Shown here: piece after piece, positions 28,082 to 34,958 of the stretch
How positions within the stretch are numbered: position 1 is the stretch's first letter
Layout: each line of letters starts with the position of its first letter
DNA from: Hydromicrobium sp964415365
GTDB taxonomy: Bacteria > Actinomycetota > Humimicrobiia > Humimicrobiales > Humimicrobiaceae
Direction: 5' to 3'
DNA: 64,000 nucleotides
Assembly (NCBI GenBank): GCA_964415365.1
Contig: CAYPYW010000005.1
Location: forward strand, 1-64,000
Notes under the pieces: model-generated
Told to the model about the DNA's origin: nothing
The model's database searches: none
The model's input: only the letters and a program-made list of their open reading frames with translations
Position numbers and translations under genes: made by a program

Positions 28082-28170
28082 GTCGGAATGGCGGAACTGG
28101 TAGACGCGCAAGGTTGAGGGCCTTGTGAACGCTTTAGTTCGTGGGGGTTCAAGTCCCCCTTCCGACACCA
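28082..28170 (+). tRNA. tRNA-Leu (anticodon GAG)
   Basis: The acceptor stem GTCGGAA pairs with TTCCGAC, discriminator A, CCA encoded. The anticodon stem CAAGG/CCTTG encloses the loop TTGAGGG, giving anticodon GAG for CUU and CUC codons. A long variable arm (GAACGCTTTAGTTC) confirms class II leucine tRNA. The T arm is GGGGG-TTCAAGT-CCCCC. The tRNA borders the accessory islet and could be its integration site. Confidence 0.95.
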
Positions 28171-28233
28171 TCATTGACCTATCATTATTTTCAACCGAAA
28201 GAACCCTTAATATAGTGCTTAAATTTGTGGTAG

Positions 28234-28619
28234 CTCTGGAAGATGGCATATGAGCATATATGTATAGGAAATTATAAAGATGCTCAAGTAGCTGGCAGGA
28301 TAAATATATCTGTGATGTAAGGCCTCTAGTTATGCCGGATGGATTATATGAAGTCTTTAAATACTGCTTTAAAGATGTTGATATAAAAAACCAAGATATA
28401 TTCCGTGATCTATTCTTTGGACTTAAAAGGAAAAGACTTAGGCAGGGGTACGGGGAACTTTATAATGTAAAAGTAGATGATAGAGATTTTTCTGATGATT
28501 GTATTGAAAACTATTTAGAGTTTAAGGATGAAACCCCGGAGATTTTAACACATAAATATATTGAGGATATGACTAGGAAGTATGGAGACTATAGGAAAAT
28601 ATCAGTTTATAGAAGTTAA
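28234..28619 (+). pseudogene. Decayed rolling-circle replication initiator (Rep)
   Basis: The frame ending at 28619 is open from 28278 and reads SSSWQDKYICDVRPL then GLYEVFKYCFKDVDIKN and LKRKRLRQGYGELYN. This resembles the Rep motif-3 region, where the KY tyrosine is catalytic, and the following segment of plasmid rolling-circle initiators. A second fragment in another frame, HICIGNYKDAQ, lies just upstream (28234-28290, after a TAG) and looks like the HxH-side region, so a frameshift separates the pieces. Only this C-terminal portion remains. An intact 95-codon frame from ATG 28332 exists but would lack a catalytic core. Identification rests on motif memory, not a search. Confidence 0.5.
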
Positions 28620-28716
28620 TTTATATATTTAATAAAAATATTTTTAATTTTTATTAAATATATTAAAATATGTTTAATACTAATTAAATGATTAATTTAT
28701 TATAGAAGGGAATAAA

Positions 28717-28920
28717 ATGGCAAAAAAACAAACAAGTAAAAGAGCAGCTACAAGTGCATCAAAAGTTTTACGAGATAAAAGAACAAGTAAAGATTCTAAA
28801 ACTGCTGCTGGTAGTGCATTGAGCCAAAGAGAAAAAAGAGCGCATAGTATAACCTCCCATATTCCACCAAAACGTTCTATAAAAAGCAGCAGTGCAGGAA
28901 GAATTAAAAAAGGAAAATAA
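28717..28920 (+). CDS. Small Lys/Ser-rich basic protein
   Basis: A 67-residue, strongly basic protein (KKQTSKRAATSASKVLRDKR, then TAAGSALSQ) of a widespread group of short hypothetical proteins that share the KKxTSKxxAxxASKxL...K..AGSALSQ pattern. They occur in many unrelated bacteria, often in accessory regions, and have no known function. GAAGGGAAT precedes the ATG. It starts the islet's intact genes, 100 bases after the Rep remnant, and is followed after 21 bases by a membrane protein, so the two may be cotranscribed. Confidence 0.7.
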   Translation: MAKKQTSKRAATSASKVLRDKRTSKDSKTAAGSALSQREKRAHSITSHIPPKRSIKSSSAGRIKKGK

Positions 28921-28941
28921 ATTCTATAAGTTCTTAATTTT

Positions 28942-29442
28942 ATGTTTTTAATAGGTAAAAGAAATCTCTCGAATTATATAAACGATATTAAAAATTTATA
29001 TGGAAGCTATTCAGAAGAAAATATAAAAGATGCAAATAATTGGATATTAGAATTAAATAAACTTCTCATAACATCAGCATCAATAATAATAGCATTTTCA
29101 ACTATTTTTTTAAAAAATGATTTAATCAACAATAACACTAATTTTACAGATAAATTAATATTTATTATTGCATTATTTTTAATGTTTTTTTCTATTATTT
29201 TTGGTCTTATACAAATTTTTGATGACTATAGATGTTTTAAATTAACAGGGGATGATTGTAGGAAGGTAGTAGCTACAGAAAGAGTATTTAATAATAAAAA
29301 AGAATTTGATGATTTTGTAGAGAATATAAGGTCAAAAATGAAAGCAAAATCTAAGAAATGGCCTACGATTAGTCAAAGTATATTATTATCTTTAGGTATA
29401 GGATTAATTTTAACTTTTATTTTAAAATTATTTTTTTTCTAA
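28942..29442 (+). CDS. Hypothetical membrane protein with three helices
   Basis: A 166-residue protein of unknown family. Hydrophobic helices lie at about 41-58, 70-92 and 146-165. The region between helices 2 and 3 is a charged cytoplasmic or external domain (RKVVATERVFNNKKEFDDFVENIRS, described by parts). Composition is rich in Ile, Lys and Asn and unlike the housekeeping genes. There is no clear ribosome site at the ATG. It is directly downstream of the basic small protein and upstream of the first intergenic repeat copy. Confidence 0.6.
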   Translation: MFLIGKRNLSNYINDIKNLYGSYSEENIKDANNWILELNKLLITSASIIIAFSTIFLKNDLINNNTNFTDKLIFIIALFLMFFSIIFGLIQIFDDYRCFKLTGDDCRKVVATERVFNNKKEFDDFVENIRSKMKAKSKKWPTISQSILLSLGIGLILTFILKLFFF

Positions 29443-29496
29443 TAAAAAATTTTATCCTTTAACTAGCAATATTAAATTTTTTATTTCCTCTAAAAA

Positions 29497-29530
29497 AAGG
29501 TTCGAAATTTCACTACCGGGGCAGCCAGTT
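29497..29530 (+). repeat. Islet intergenic repeat, copy A
   Basis: The core AGGTTCGAAATTTC is followed by ACTACC and then GGGGCAGCCAGTT. It shares 15 contiguous bases with copy B and the GGGCAGCCA end. The flanks CCTCTAAAA (29487-29495) and TTTTGAGG (29529-29536) are complementary. Confidence 0.7.
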
Positions 29531-29586
29531 TTGAGGGTTAAATAAAATCATTATATTAATTAGAATTATTTTTATTAGGAGATTAT

Positions 29587-30489
29587 ATGAGCACACAGAT
29601 ATGGGAAATTGAAGGAGAGGTAATTGGAAACTTTTTTATTAAGTCTGTAGAAGAGATTAAAGTTCCTAAACTACCAAAAGACCTTGTAGTACAGAAGTTT
29701 CTAATTTTACCTGAGTTTAATGACAAAAATGAGCAAACCGGTAGATTTAAGATAAAAATTATTTTTAAAGTAGAATCTAAAGATGAAAAGCCTCCGAAAC
29801 ATTTAATTGCAGATATAGGTAGAGACATATTTAATTCTTATATGGATTTATTAGCTTTTATTTCTGGAGATCTAGTAAGAATGGTAAGTAATCCGACGCT
29901 AAAATATAATTATCCTGGAACAAATAAATATAGGTGCATAATATTTCCTTCTCAACAGGCAGAAGTAAGATCGCCAGTTCCCTTGAGTACGTTAATCTTT
30001 AAAAAAAATTTAGAACAGAAACACAATCAAATCTTGGCATGGTTTAGAAAGGCACTTCAAGAAAAAGATATTGTCAATAGCACTATAGCTCTTTTTATAC
30101 CATTAGAGATTTTAGCAAACCAATTCACCTGTGAAGAAAGAATAATAGAGAAATGTGATAATTGTGGTTATGAAAAAAAAGTGAGACCAGGCACGAGAAT
30201 TCAGGTAGAGAACTTTTTAATAAATGAGGTTGGTTACGAAAGTAATCAATTCGAGAAAATATGGAAATTAAGAAACGATATTTTTCATGGTAAGCTTTCT
30301 ATGACATTAGAACAAATTAGAGATTTACACTTAATAAAACAAGAATTAACTTTGGCAATTATTAAAGGAATGAAAAAGTTGCTTGGAATTAGCTCATCAG
30401 AATTTCCTAAAGAAGAAATACATGGACCATTATTTGCTGATTATTTTTCGGACATTGAATATACTGTTCCTGAAAAGAATGTTGATTAG
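29587..30489 (+). CDS. HEPN-domain-like hypothetical protein
   Basis: A 300-residue soluble protein. The C-terminal third contains KLRNDIFHGK near residues 227-236, fitting the RNxxxH motif of HEPN ribonucleases, embedded in helices. A CxxC pair with a preceding Cys (CDNCGYEKK, about 191-199) may bind zinc. The N-terminal half is a mixed alpha/beta domain without known family. Many HEPN proteins act as toxins or antiviral RNases, but Apea-type HEPN proteins can also be non-defensive. AGGAGATTAT precedes the ATG by five bases. It lies between repeat copies A and B. Confidence 0.6.
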   Translation: MSTQIWEIEGEVIGNFFIKSVEEIKVPKLPKDLVVQKFLILPEFNDKNEQTGRFKIKIIFKVESKDEKPPKHLIADIGRDIFNSYMDLLAFISGDLVRMVSNPTLKYNYPGTNKYRCIIFPSQQAEVRSPVPLSTLIFKKNLEQKHNQILAWFRKALQEKDIVNSTIALFIPLEILANQFTCEERIIEKCDNCGYEKKVRPGTRIQVENFLINEVGYESNQFEKIWKLRNDIFHGKLSMTLEQIRDLHLIKQELTLAIIKGMKKLLGISSSEFPKEEIHGPLFADYFSDIEYTVPEKNVD

Positions 30490-30562
30490 TTTATTATATT
30501 GTGGAAAATATTTTCAATGATTAACTTAAAAAATATCTAACATTACTTAAAAGTTTAAGAAA

Positions 30563-30597
30563 AAGGTTCGAAATTTCGCAACTTAGGGCAGCCAATT
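30563..30597 (+). repeat. Islet intergenic repeat, copy B
   Basis: AAGGTTCGAAATTTC, then GCAACTTA, then GGGCAGCCAATT. The centre CGAAATTTCG is a perfect 10-base palindrome flanked by GTT and AAC. It lies 74 bases after the HEPN-like gene. Confidence 0.7.
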
Positions 30598-30620
30598 TAT
30601 GCTAAATTAGGACAGAGATT

Positions 30621-30645
30621 AAGCACCGGCTTTTGTTTGGTGCTT
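30621..30645. terminator. Hairpin between convergent genes
   Basis: AAGCACC (30621-30627) pairs with GGTGCTT (30639-30645) around an 11-nt loop. A T-rich stretch follows on the plus strand. It separates the plus-strand HEPN-like gene from the convergent minus-strand membrane gene. Confidence 0.5.
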
Positions 30646-30670
30646 CTACTTTTAGGATTTACTGAAATTA

Positions 30671-30997
30671 TTAAGACTTTCTAGTATTAGCAGATTTTAT
30701 TGCAGCAAAAACTGCTAAAATCATTCCAGCAAAGACAATAAAAGGACTAATAATAAAAAGGTATGACCAACCCCCGTAACTAAATGATCCTATCCACGTT
30801 AAGACAGTTCCTATAATGGTTAATCCTATCGAAATTAACCAGGAAGTTAAAATTCCACTAAAATTATTCTTCAACTTTCTAAAATTCAGTGGAAGGAAAA
30901 TTGCCAGTAAAGCTATAAGGACAACTATACCCACATTAGATAAAATAACGACTTGCTTAATGAATCTTTCAATACCTTCAATAAGTTCCCAATTCAT
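30671..30997 (-). CDS. Small three-helix membrane protein
   Basis: A 108-residue protein of no recognised family. Hydrophobic helices are at about 16-36, 49-69 and 76-98, with a short basic C-terminus. GAGGAGG lies six bases before the ATG, so translation is well supported. It is on the minus strand, opposite to its left neighbour, and is flanked by repeat copies B and C, suggesting an independently acquired unit. Confidence 0.65.
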   Translation of the reverse strand: MNWELIEGIERFIKQVVILSNVGIVVLIALLAIFLPLNFRKLKNNFSGILTSWLISIGLTIIGTVLTWIGSFSYGGWSYLFIISPFIVFAGMILAVFAAIKSANTRKS

Positions 30998-31121
30998 TGC
31001 TAACCTCCTCTAAATAATTTATTTTAATATAGGAATAGTTAGTTCATTATATTATGGATTATCTTGCAATACTATTATTTCGGTGTCTTAAGTTGCCTAA
31101 AAATATTACTTCTTCTAATAT

Positions 31122-31156
31122 CTAGTTCAAAATTTCATAACCTAGGGAAGCCAATT
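31122..31156 (+). repeat. Islet intergenic repeat, copy C
   Basis: CTAGTTCAAAATTTCATAACCTAGGGAAGCCAATT is diverged from copy B at several positions but keeps GTTC, AATTTC, AAC, TAGGG and GCCAATT in register. The flanks TTCT..TAAT and ATTAAGAA can pair. Confidence 0.6.
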
Positions 31157-31217
31157 AAGAAAAAACAAATTGTCAGGTAGATTGTAGTTTACTAATTGAA
31201 ATTATGTCCTTAATAAT

Positions 31218-31252
31218 TAGGTTCCAATTTTCAGAACAAAGGCACACCAGTA
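31218..31252 (+). repeat. Islet intergenic repeat, copy D
   Basis: The most diverged copy: TAGGTTCC, AATTTTC, AGAAC, AAAGGCA, then CACCAGT. The order and spacing of conserved blocks match the other three copies, and the orientation is the same. Confidence 0.45.
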
Positions 31253-31293
31253 AATCCAACAAGCATGGTTAAAACTATGAGTCTAAACTGTTG

Positions 31294-31330
31294 AAAACAT
31301 GCCATAATTACATGTTTTTTAATTTTATTT
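31294..31330. terminator. Terminator-like hairpin beside the TPR gene
   Basis: AAAACATG (31294-31301) pairs with CATGTTTT (31311-31318) around a 9-nt loop, and TTAATTTTATTT follows on the plus strand. It lies at the 3' end of the minus-strand TPR gene and may act in both directions. Confidence 0.45.
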
Positions 31331-31738
31331 AAAGTCTCCTGTCTTTTTATGTGCTATTTCTGCTTCTCTGTACTTGCCCTGTTTCTGCAATATTATATGT
31401 AGAATTCTCCAGGCATCCCTGTTATTTTCATCCAGTTTTATTAATTTTCTGATGACGTCTTCGGATTCGGAATATTTATTTTGTTTCGAAAGAGTGGCAC
31501 CAAGACAAAGCAAAGCATTGGTGTATCTTTTATCTAATTCCAGTGCTTCTCTGCAGGCTAATTCTGCTTCATTATATTTTCCCTGCTTAAAATAATTAAT
31601 GCCAGAATAATACCACGCTTCTTTAAACTTTCTGTCCATTTTCAGGGCATCATTGCAGGCTCTGTCAACTTCATCGTACTTACCCTTGTCGATAAGTATT
31701 TCAACGAAGTATATCCATGCTTCTTTCTCATCTACCAT
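31325..31738 (-). CDS. Tetratricopeptide-repeat protein
   Basis: About 137 residues forming three to four TPR units: GKYDEVDRACNDALKMDRK, then GKYNEAELACREALELDKR, NKYSESEDVIRKLIKLDEN and GKYREAEIAHK. Such repeats mediate protein-protein contact; no catalytic domain is present. The frame extends to a TTG at 31750. The ATG at 31738 (MVDEKEAW) is chosen because the TTG overlaps the only purine-rich site (AAGGA). It closes the accessory islet; its relation to the neighbours is unknown. Confidence 0.75.
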   Translation of the reverse strand: MVDEKEAWIYFVEILIDKGKYDEVDRACNDALKMDRKFKEAWYYSGINYFKQGKYNEAELACREALELDKRYTNALLCLGATLSKQNKYSESEDVIRKLIKLDENNRDAWRILHIILQKQGKYREAEIAHKKTGDFK

Positions 31739-31974
31739 TTTTGAAACCAATCCTTATTAGTATAAGGTACTTAAAGAATTAAATACCAAAAATTAAATAA
31801 TTTCAATTAATAAGATGTTAATTAATTTTGTAATCCGATCTTTTATATAATAAATGTATTTTATAATACTAAGCACTTTTGGGGAATAGGATATTTATAA
31901 ATGATTTATTATTATTATTGCTAGTTATATAATTAATGATGATTTTTACTAAAAGGTATTGCGAGTAAAAGGAC

Positions 31975-32979
31975 ATGAAAGAAGCATATTTATATAAGAA
32001 GCTCGATGACAAAAAAGTAAGATGTAATCTCTGTAATCACAGATGTCTTATAAAAAATCAGGATAAAGGAAAATGCTGTGTCAGAAAGAATATTGATGGA
32101 GTGTTATATTCTCTTGTATACCGGAAATTAATTGCCGAAAACTCTGATCCAATTGAGAAAAAACCACTGTTTCATTTCCTGCCTGGTACATATTCCTTAT
32201 CAATAGCAACAGTCGGATGTAACTTTAAATGTTTCTTTTGCCAGAATTTTAATATTTCACAGACTCCATCGGATTTCGACATAATAGAGGGAAGAGATGT
32301 CTCGCCTGAGGTACTGGTAAGTCATGCTCTGGCTAATGGGGATGAGAGCATATCGTATACTTATACCGAGCCGACTATTTTTTTCGAGTATGCTCATGAC
32401 ACTGCGAAACTGGCAAATGAAAAGGGATTAAAGAATGTTTTTGTAACCAATGGTTTTATGACTAAAGAATGTATAATGATGATAAAACCTTATCTTGATG
32501 CAGCTAATGTAGATTTAAAGAGCTTTTCAGAAGATACCTATAAACAGAAGATTGGAGGGAGGTTAAAGCCAGTTCTTAGCAATATTGTTCTGATGAAAAA
32601 GCTGGGCATCTGGGTTGAGGTTACCACACTGATAATTCCAGGGATTAATGATTCTAAAGATGAGCTTCGGCAAATAGCGGAATTCCTGGCTGGGATTGAT
32701 AAAGGTATACCATGGCATATCAGCGCTTACTATCCACAGTACAAGTCTGATATTCCTCCTACAAGCGTAGAACAGATAAAAATTGCTATTAGTATAGGCA
32801 AGAACGCGGGATTAAAATATGTCTATGGTGGAAATATTCCGGGCAGTATATATGAGAATACATCTTGCCCTAAGTGCAGCAGTTTATTAATAGAGAGAAC
32901 ACAATTTTCTGTTTCAGGTAATAAGTTAAAGAAGAATCTTTGTCCAGCTTGTGGCGAGAGAATAGAAGGAATATTTTAA
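31975..32979 (+). CDS. amrS: AmmeMemoRadiSam-system radical SAM enzyme AmrS
   Basis: A 334-residue radical SAM protein, relative of pyruvate-formate-lyase activases. An N-terminal Cys motif (CNLCNHRC, then CCVRKN) precedes the 4Fe-4S site CNFKCFFC near residues 82-89 and the SYTYTEPTIFFEY block. The C-terminus has two CxxC pairs (CPKCSS and CPACGE), a zinc-ribbon tail. In other genomes AmrS acts with AMMECR1 and Memo-like proteins of unknown biochemical role; neither is present in this window. AAAAGGA precedes the ATG by two to four bases. The gene stands alone before tRNA-Cys. Confidence 0.88.
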   Translation: MKEAYLYKKLDDKKVRCNLCNHRCLIKNQDKGKCCVRKNIDGVLYSLVYRKLIAENSDPIEKKPLFHFLPGTYSLSIATVGCNFKCFFCQNFNISQTPSDFDIIEGRDVSPEVLVSHALANGDESISYTYTEPTIFFEYAHDTAKLANEKGLKNVFVTNGFMTKECIMMIKPYLDAANVDLKSFSEDTYKQKIGGRLKPVLSNIVLMKKLGIWVEVTTLIIPGINDSKDELRQIAEFLAGIDKGIPWHISAYYPQYKSDIPPTSVEQIKIAISIGKNAGLKYVYGGNIPGSIYENTSCPKCSSLLIERTQFSVSGNKLKKNLCPACGERIEGIF

Positions 32980-33038
32980 AAAGGTTAACCTTGATGTTTA
33001 ATCTTCTGGATCTTATGTTCGAAAAAGTAAAAGGCTGC

Positions 33039-33067
33039 TTAACTTTTGCATAAAATTATCTTATAAT
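33039..33067 (+). promoter_or_regulatory. Promoter of tRNA-Cys
   Basis: TTAACT at 33039-33044 and TATAAT at 33062-33067 are 17 bases apart, about 20 bases before the tRNA. Confidence 0.5.
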
Positions 33068-33086
33068 ATCTTCCTGTTGCTTTTAA

Positions 33087-33160
<74 letters not shown>

Positions 33161-33486
33161 TTCTTTATTATAGTTACCTTATCCCGGGAAAGATTTATAA
33201 CTCAAAGAATCTGTATTTGATCTTTTTTTAAAATCATTAATTGAAAACATTGTGGTGTTTATGTGCTTGGAGTAGCATTTTTTAATAAAAGTTATTCCAT
33301 TTAGGGGCTGCTTAGTATATAATTGACTTTACACGTGTAAATTCATTTATGAGAGTTAGTAAGTTTGGTGACTACGATAAGTCTGATATTTATAGAGAGA
33401 TGTGGGGAGTATATGTATAGCCTCAATATTAACGAAAAAGTTGCGGAAAAATATTAAAGAGAATTTATTTAAAATATTATTAAGCA
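33161..33486 (+). other. Regulatory gap before the GlpT-like gene
   Basis: A 326-base region without a gene. It contains the operator-promoter at 33313-33351 and about 135 bases of AT-rich leader before the ATG at 33487. Nothing else is recognised. Confidence 0.6.
33313..33351 (+). promoter_or_regulatory. LacI-type operator and promoter, site 1
   Basis: The perfect palindrome TTTACACGTGTAAA occupies 33328-33341. It is embedded in TTAGTATATAATT upstream and ATTTATG downstream, the same surround as site 2. The promoter is either TATAAT at 33318-33323, with the operator at the start point, or TTGACT at 33323-33328 with a weak -10 at 33346-33351. Both readings imply repression. Confidence 0.75.
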
Positions 33487-34770
33487 ATGTATACTGGTAC
33501 ATCCAATCAAAAATATAATAGCTGGAGAAGAAAAATTTTCTGGCTGGTTTGGGTTAACTACGCTGCATTTTACTTGGTTCGTGTGAATATTTCTGTGGCG
33601 ATCCCCAGAATGATTGAAGAATATGGTATTTCCAAAACACTTATGGGAAGTGTATTGACTGTATTTTTTATAGCATACGCAGTAGGGCATTTCATAAATG
33701 GCCAGCTTGGCGATAAACTTGGGGGAAGAAAATTGATAGCAATCGGCCTTATAATTTCTGCCATTATTAATATTATCTTTGGTTTTATGGCTGGAAATAT
33801 AGCTCTGATGATACTATTGTGGGGTTTAAATGGGTATTTTCAATCTATGGGGTGGGCACCATCGGTAAAAACCATTGCAAACTGGTTTACACTGAAGGAC
33901 AGACCCAGAAAAGCAGGTCTTCTGGGTACCTCATATCAATTGGGGCATGCTATTTCCCTTACATTAGCTGGTTTTCTAGTAAGTGTATTAAACTGGAGGT
34001 GGATTTTCTGGATTCCTGGGATAGTCTGTATCGCTTTAGCGTTTAACTGGCTAATAAAGGGAAGGGATGCTCCGGAAGAAATAGGGTTACCTACAGTGGA
34101 GGAGGATTATGACGGCAAGAGGGAATCTAAAATAAATAGTGACAACCATGTTGGATTTAGATTCACTCTCAAGAAAGTCCTTTTGAATAAAGGAATTTGG
34201 ATAATTGCAATCAGTATGTTTTTCCTGGACTTTATAAGAACAGGATTCATGTTCTGGGCGATAACATTTCTATTTGAGGTACAAAAAACCACTGTATCTA
34301 TAGCTACTTATAATATAATAATAATCCCTGTTTCGGGTAGTGTTGGCACATTACTTCTATCATGGCTGGCAAATAAATATTTAAAGGAAAGAAGTGTAAG
34401 GATTATACCGGCAATGCTTTTTCTATTGGTTATAGTTTGTTGGTTTTTTCTGAAGGTATCAGAAAATAACTGGGTATTAAGTATAATCTTACTGGTTCTG
34501 ATTGGTTTCCTACTATATGGCCCCCATGTACTGATGACTACTTTCTTTCCTATGGAATATGCTTCGAGGAAAGCGGCAGCATCTGCAGCAGGATTTATCA
34601 GTGGATGGGCATATGTCGGATCTGCTATTTCCAGTTTCTTATCTGGTTTGTTTGCAGATAATTTTGGTTGGAACGTCGTATTTTATTTATGGCTTGCCGG
34701 AGGTCTCATGGCTTCTATACTGATGACGAGCCTCTGGAATTATAAGCCTGTAAGAGGAAAGTATCATTAA
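33487..34770 (+). CDS. GlpT-like major facilitator transporter (organophosphate family)
   Basis: A 427-residue, 12-helix transporter. RVNISVAIPRM in helix 1, LGDKLGGRKL in the first cytoplasmic loop, and NGYFQSMGWAPSVKTIANWF in helices 4-5 match the organophosphate:phosphate antiporter group (GlpT, UhpT). These import glycerol-3-phosphate or sugar phosphates in exchange for phosphate. The next genes encode glycerol-3-phosphate dehydrogenase-like proteins, which supports glycerol-3-phosphate as substrate. There is no clear ribosome site before the ATG. It is expressed from operator site 1. Confidence 0.82.
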   Translation: MYTGTSNQKYNSWRRKIFWLVWVNYAAFYLVRVNISVAIPRMIEEYGISKTLMGSVLTVFFIAYAVGHFINGQLGDKLGGRKLIAIGLIISAIINIIFGFMAGNIALMILLWGLNGYFQSMGWAPSVKTIANWFTLKDRPRKAGLLGTSYQLGHAISLTLAGFLVSVLNWRWIFWIPGIVCIALAFNWLIKGRDAPEEIGLPTVEEDYDGKRESKINSDNHVGFRFTLKKVLLNKGIWIIAISMFFLDFIRTGFMFWAITFLFEVQKTTVSIATYNIIIIPVSGSVGTLLLSWLANKYLKERSVRIIPAMLFLLVIVCWFFLKVSENNWVLSIILLVLIGFLLYGPHVLMTTFFPMEYASRKAAASAAGFISGWAYVGSAISSFLSGLFADNFGWNVVFYLWLAGGLMASILMTSLWNYKPVRGKYH

Positions 34771-34851
34771 TACACTGTTATAACTTATGCTTTTTTAAAA
34801 TACATCGCGTCCAGCTGTCTGGGTTTCTCCCGGAAAGTTATTTTATTAGGA

Positions 34852-34897
34852 AGTATTTTAGTATATAATTCATTTTACACGTGTAAGCTAATTTATG
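34852..34897 (+). promoter_or_regulatory. LacI-type operator and promoter, site 2
   Basis: TTTACACGTGTAAG at 34874-34887 lies in the same surround as site 1 (TTTAGTATATAATT before it, TAATTTATG after it). It precedes the three-gene dehydrogenase unit starting at 34959. Confidence 0.75.
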
Positions 34898-34958
34898 TTA
34901 TCAAACATGAGTTCTAATAAATAGTTAATTAAACTTTGTAAGGAAAGATAGAAGAATT

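Larger units (their letters stand above)
30998..31324. other. Gene-free stretch with two repeat copies
   Basis: A 327-base AT-rich region between two minus-strand genes. It contains repeat copies C (31122-31156) and D (31218-31252) and a hairpin at 31294-31318. I see no coding frame with a ribosome site here. Confidence 0.6.

Noticed and set aside
29457..29543. CTTTAAC ... GTTAAAT around repeat copy A as an integron attC site
   Set aside because: The end boxes resemble R boxes, but the sequence just inside them does not pair, the other copies lack such boxes, and no integron integrase is visible.
29497..31252. The repeats as tRNA 3'-end fragments or att duplications of tRNA-Leu
   Set aside because: The GGTTCGAAA and GCAGCCA parts look tRNA-like, but they match neither tRNA-Leu nor tRNA-Cys, and no acceptor or T stem can form.
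29497..31252. CRISPR array
   Set aside because: Spacing is about 1060, 560 and 100 bases, copies are diverged, and genes lie between them; no cas genes.
28171..31974. Direct repeat of the tRNA-Leu 3' end marking a complete genomic island
   Set aside because: No second copy of the tRNA end was found up to tRNA-Cys.
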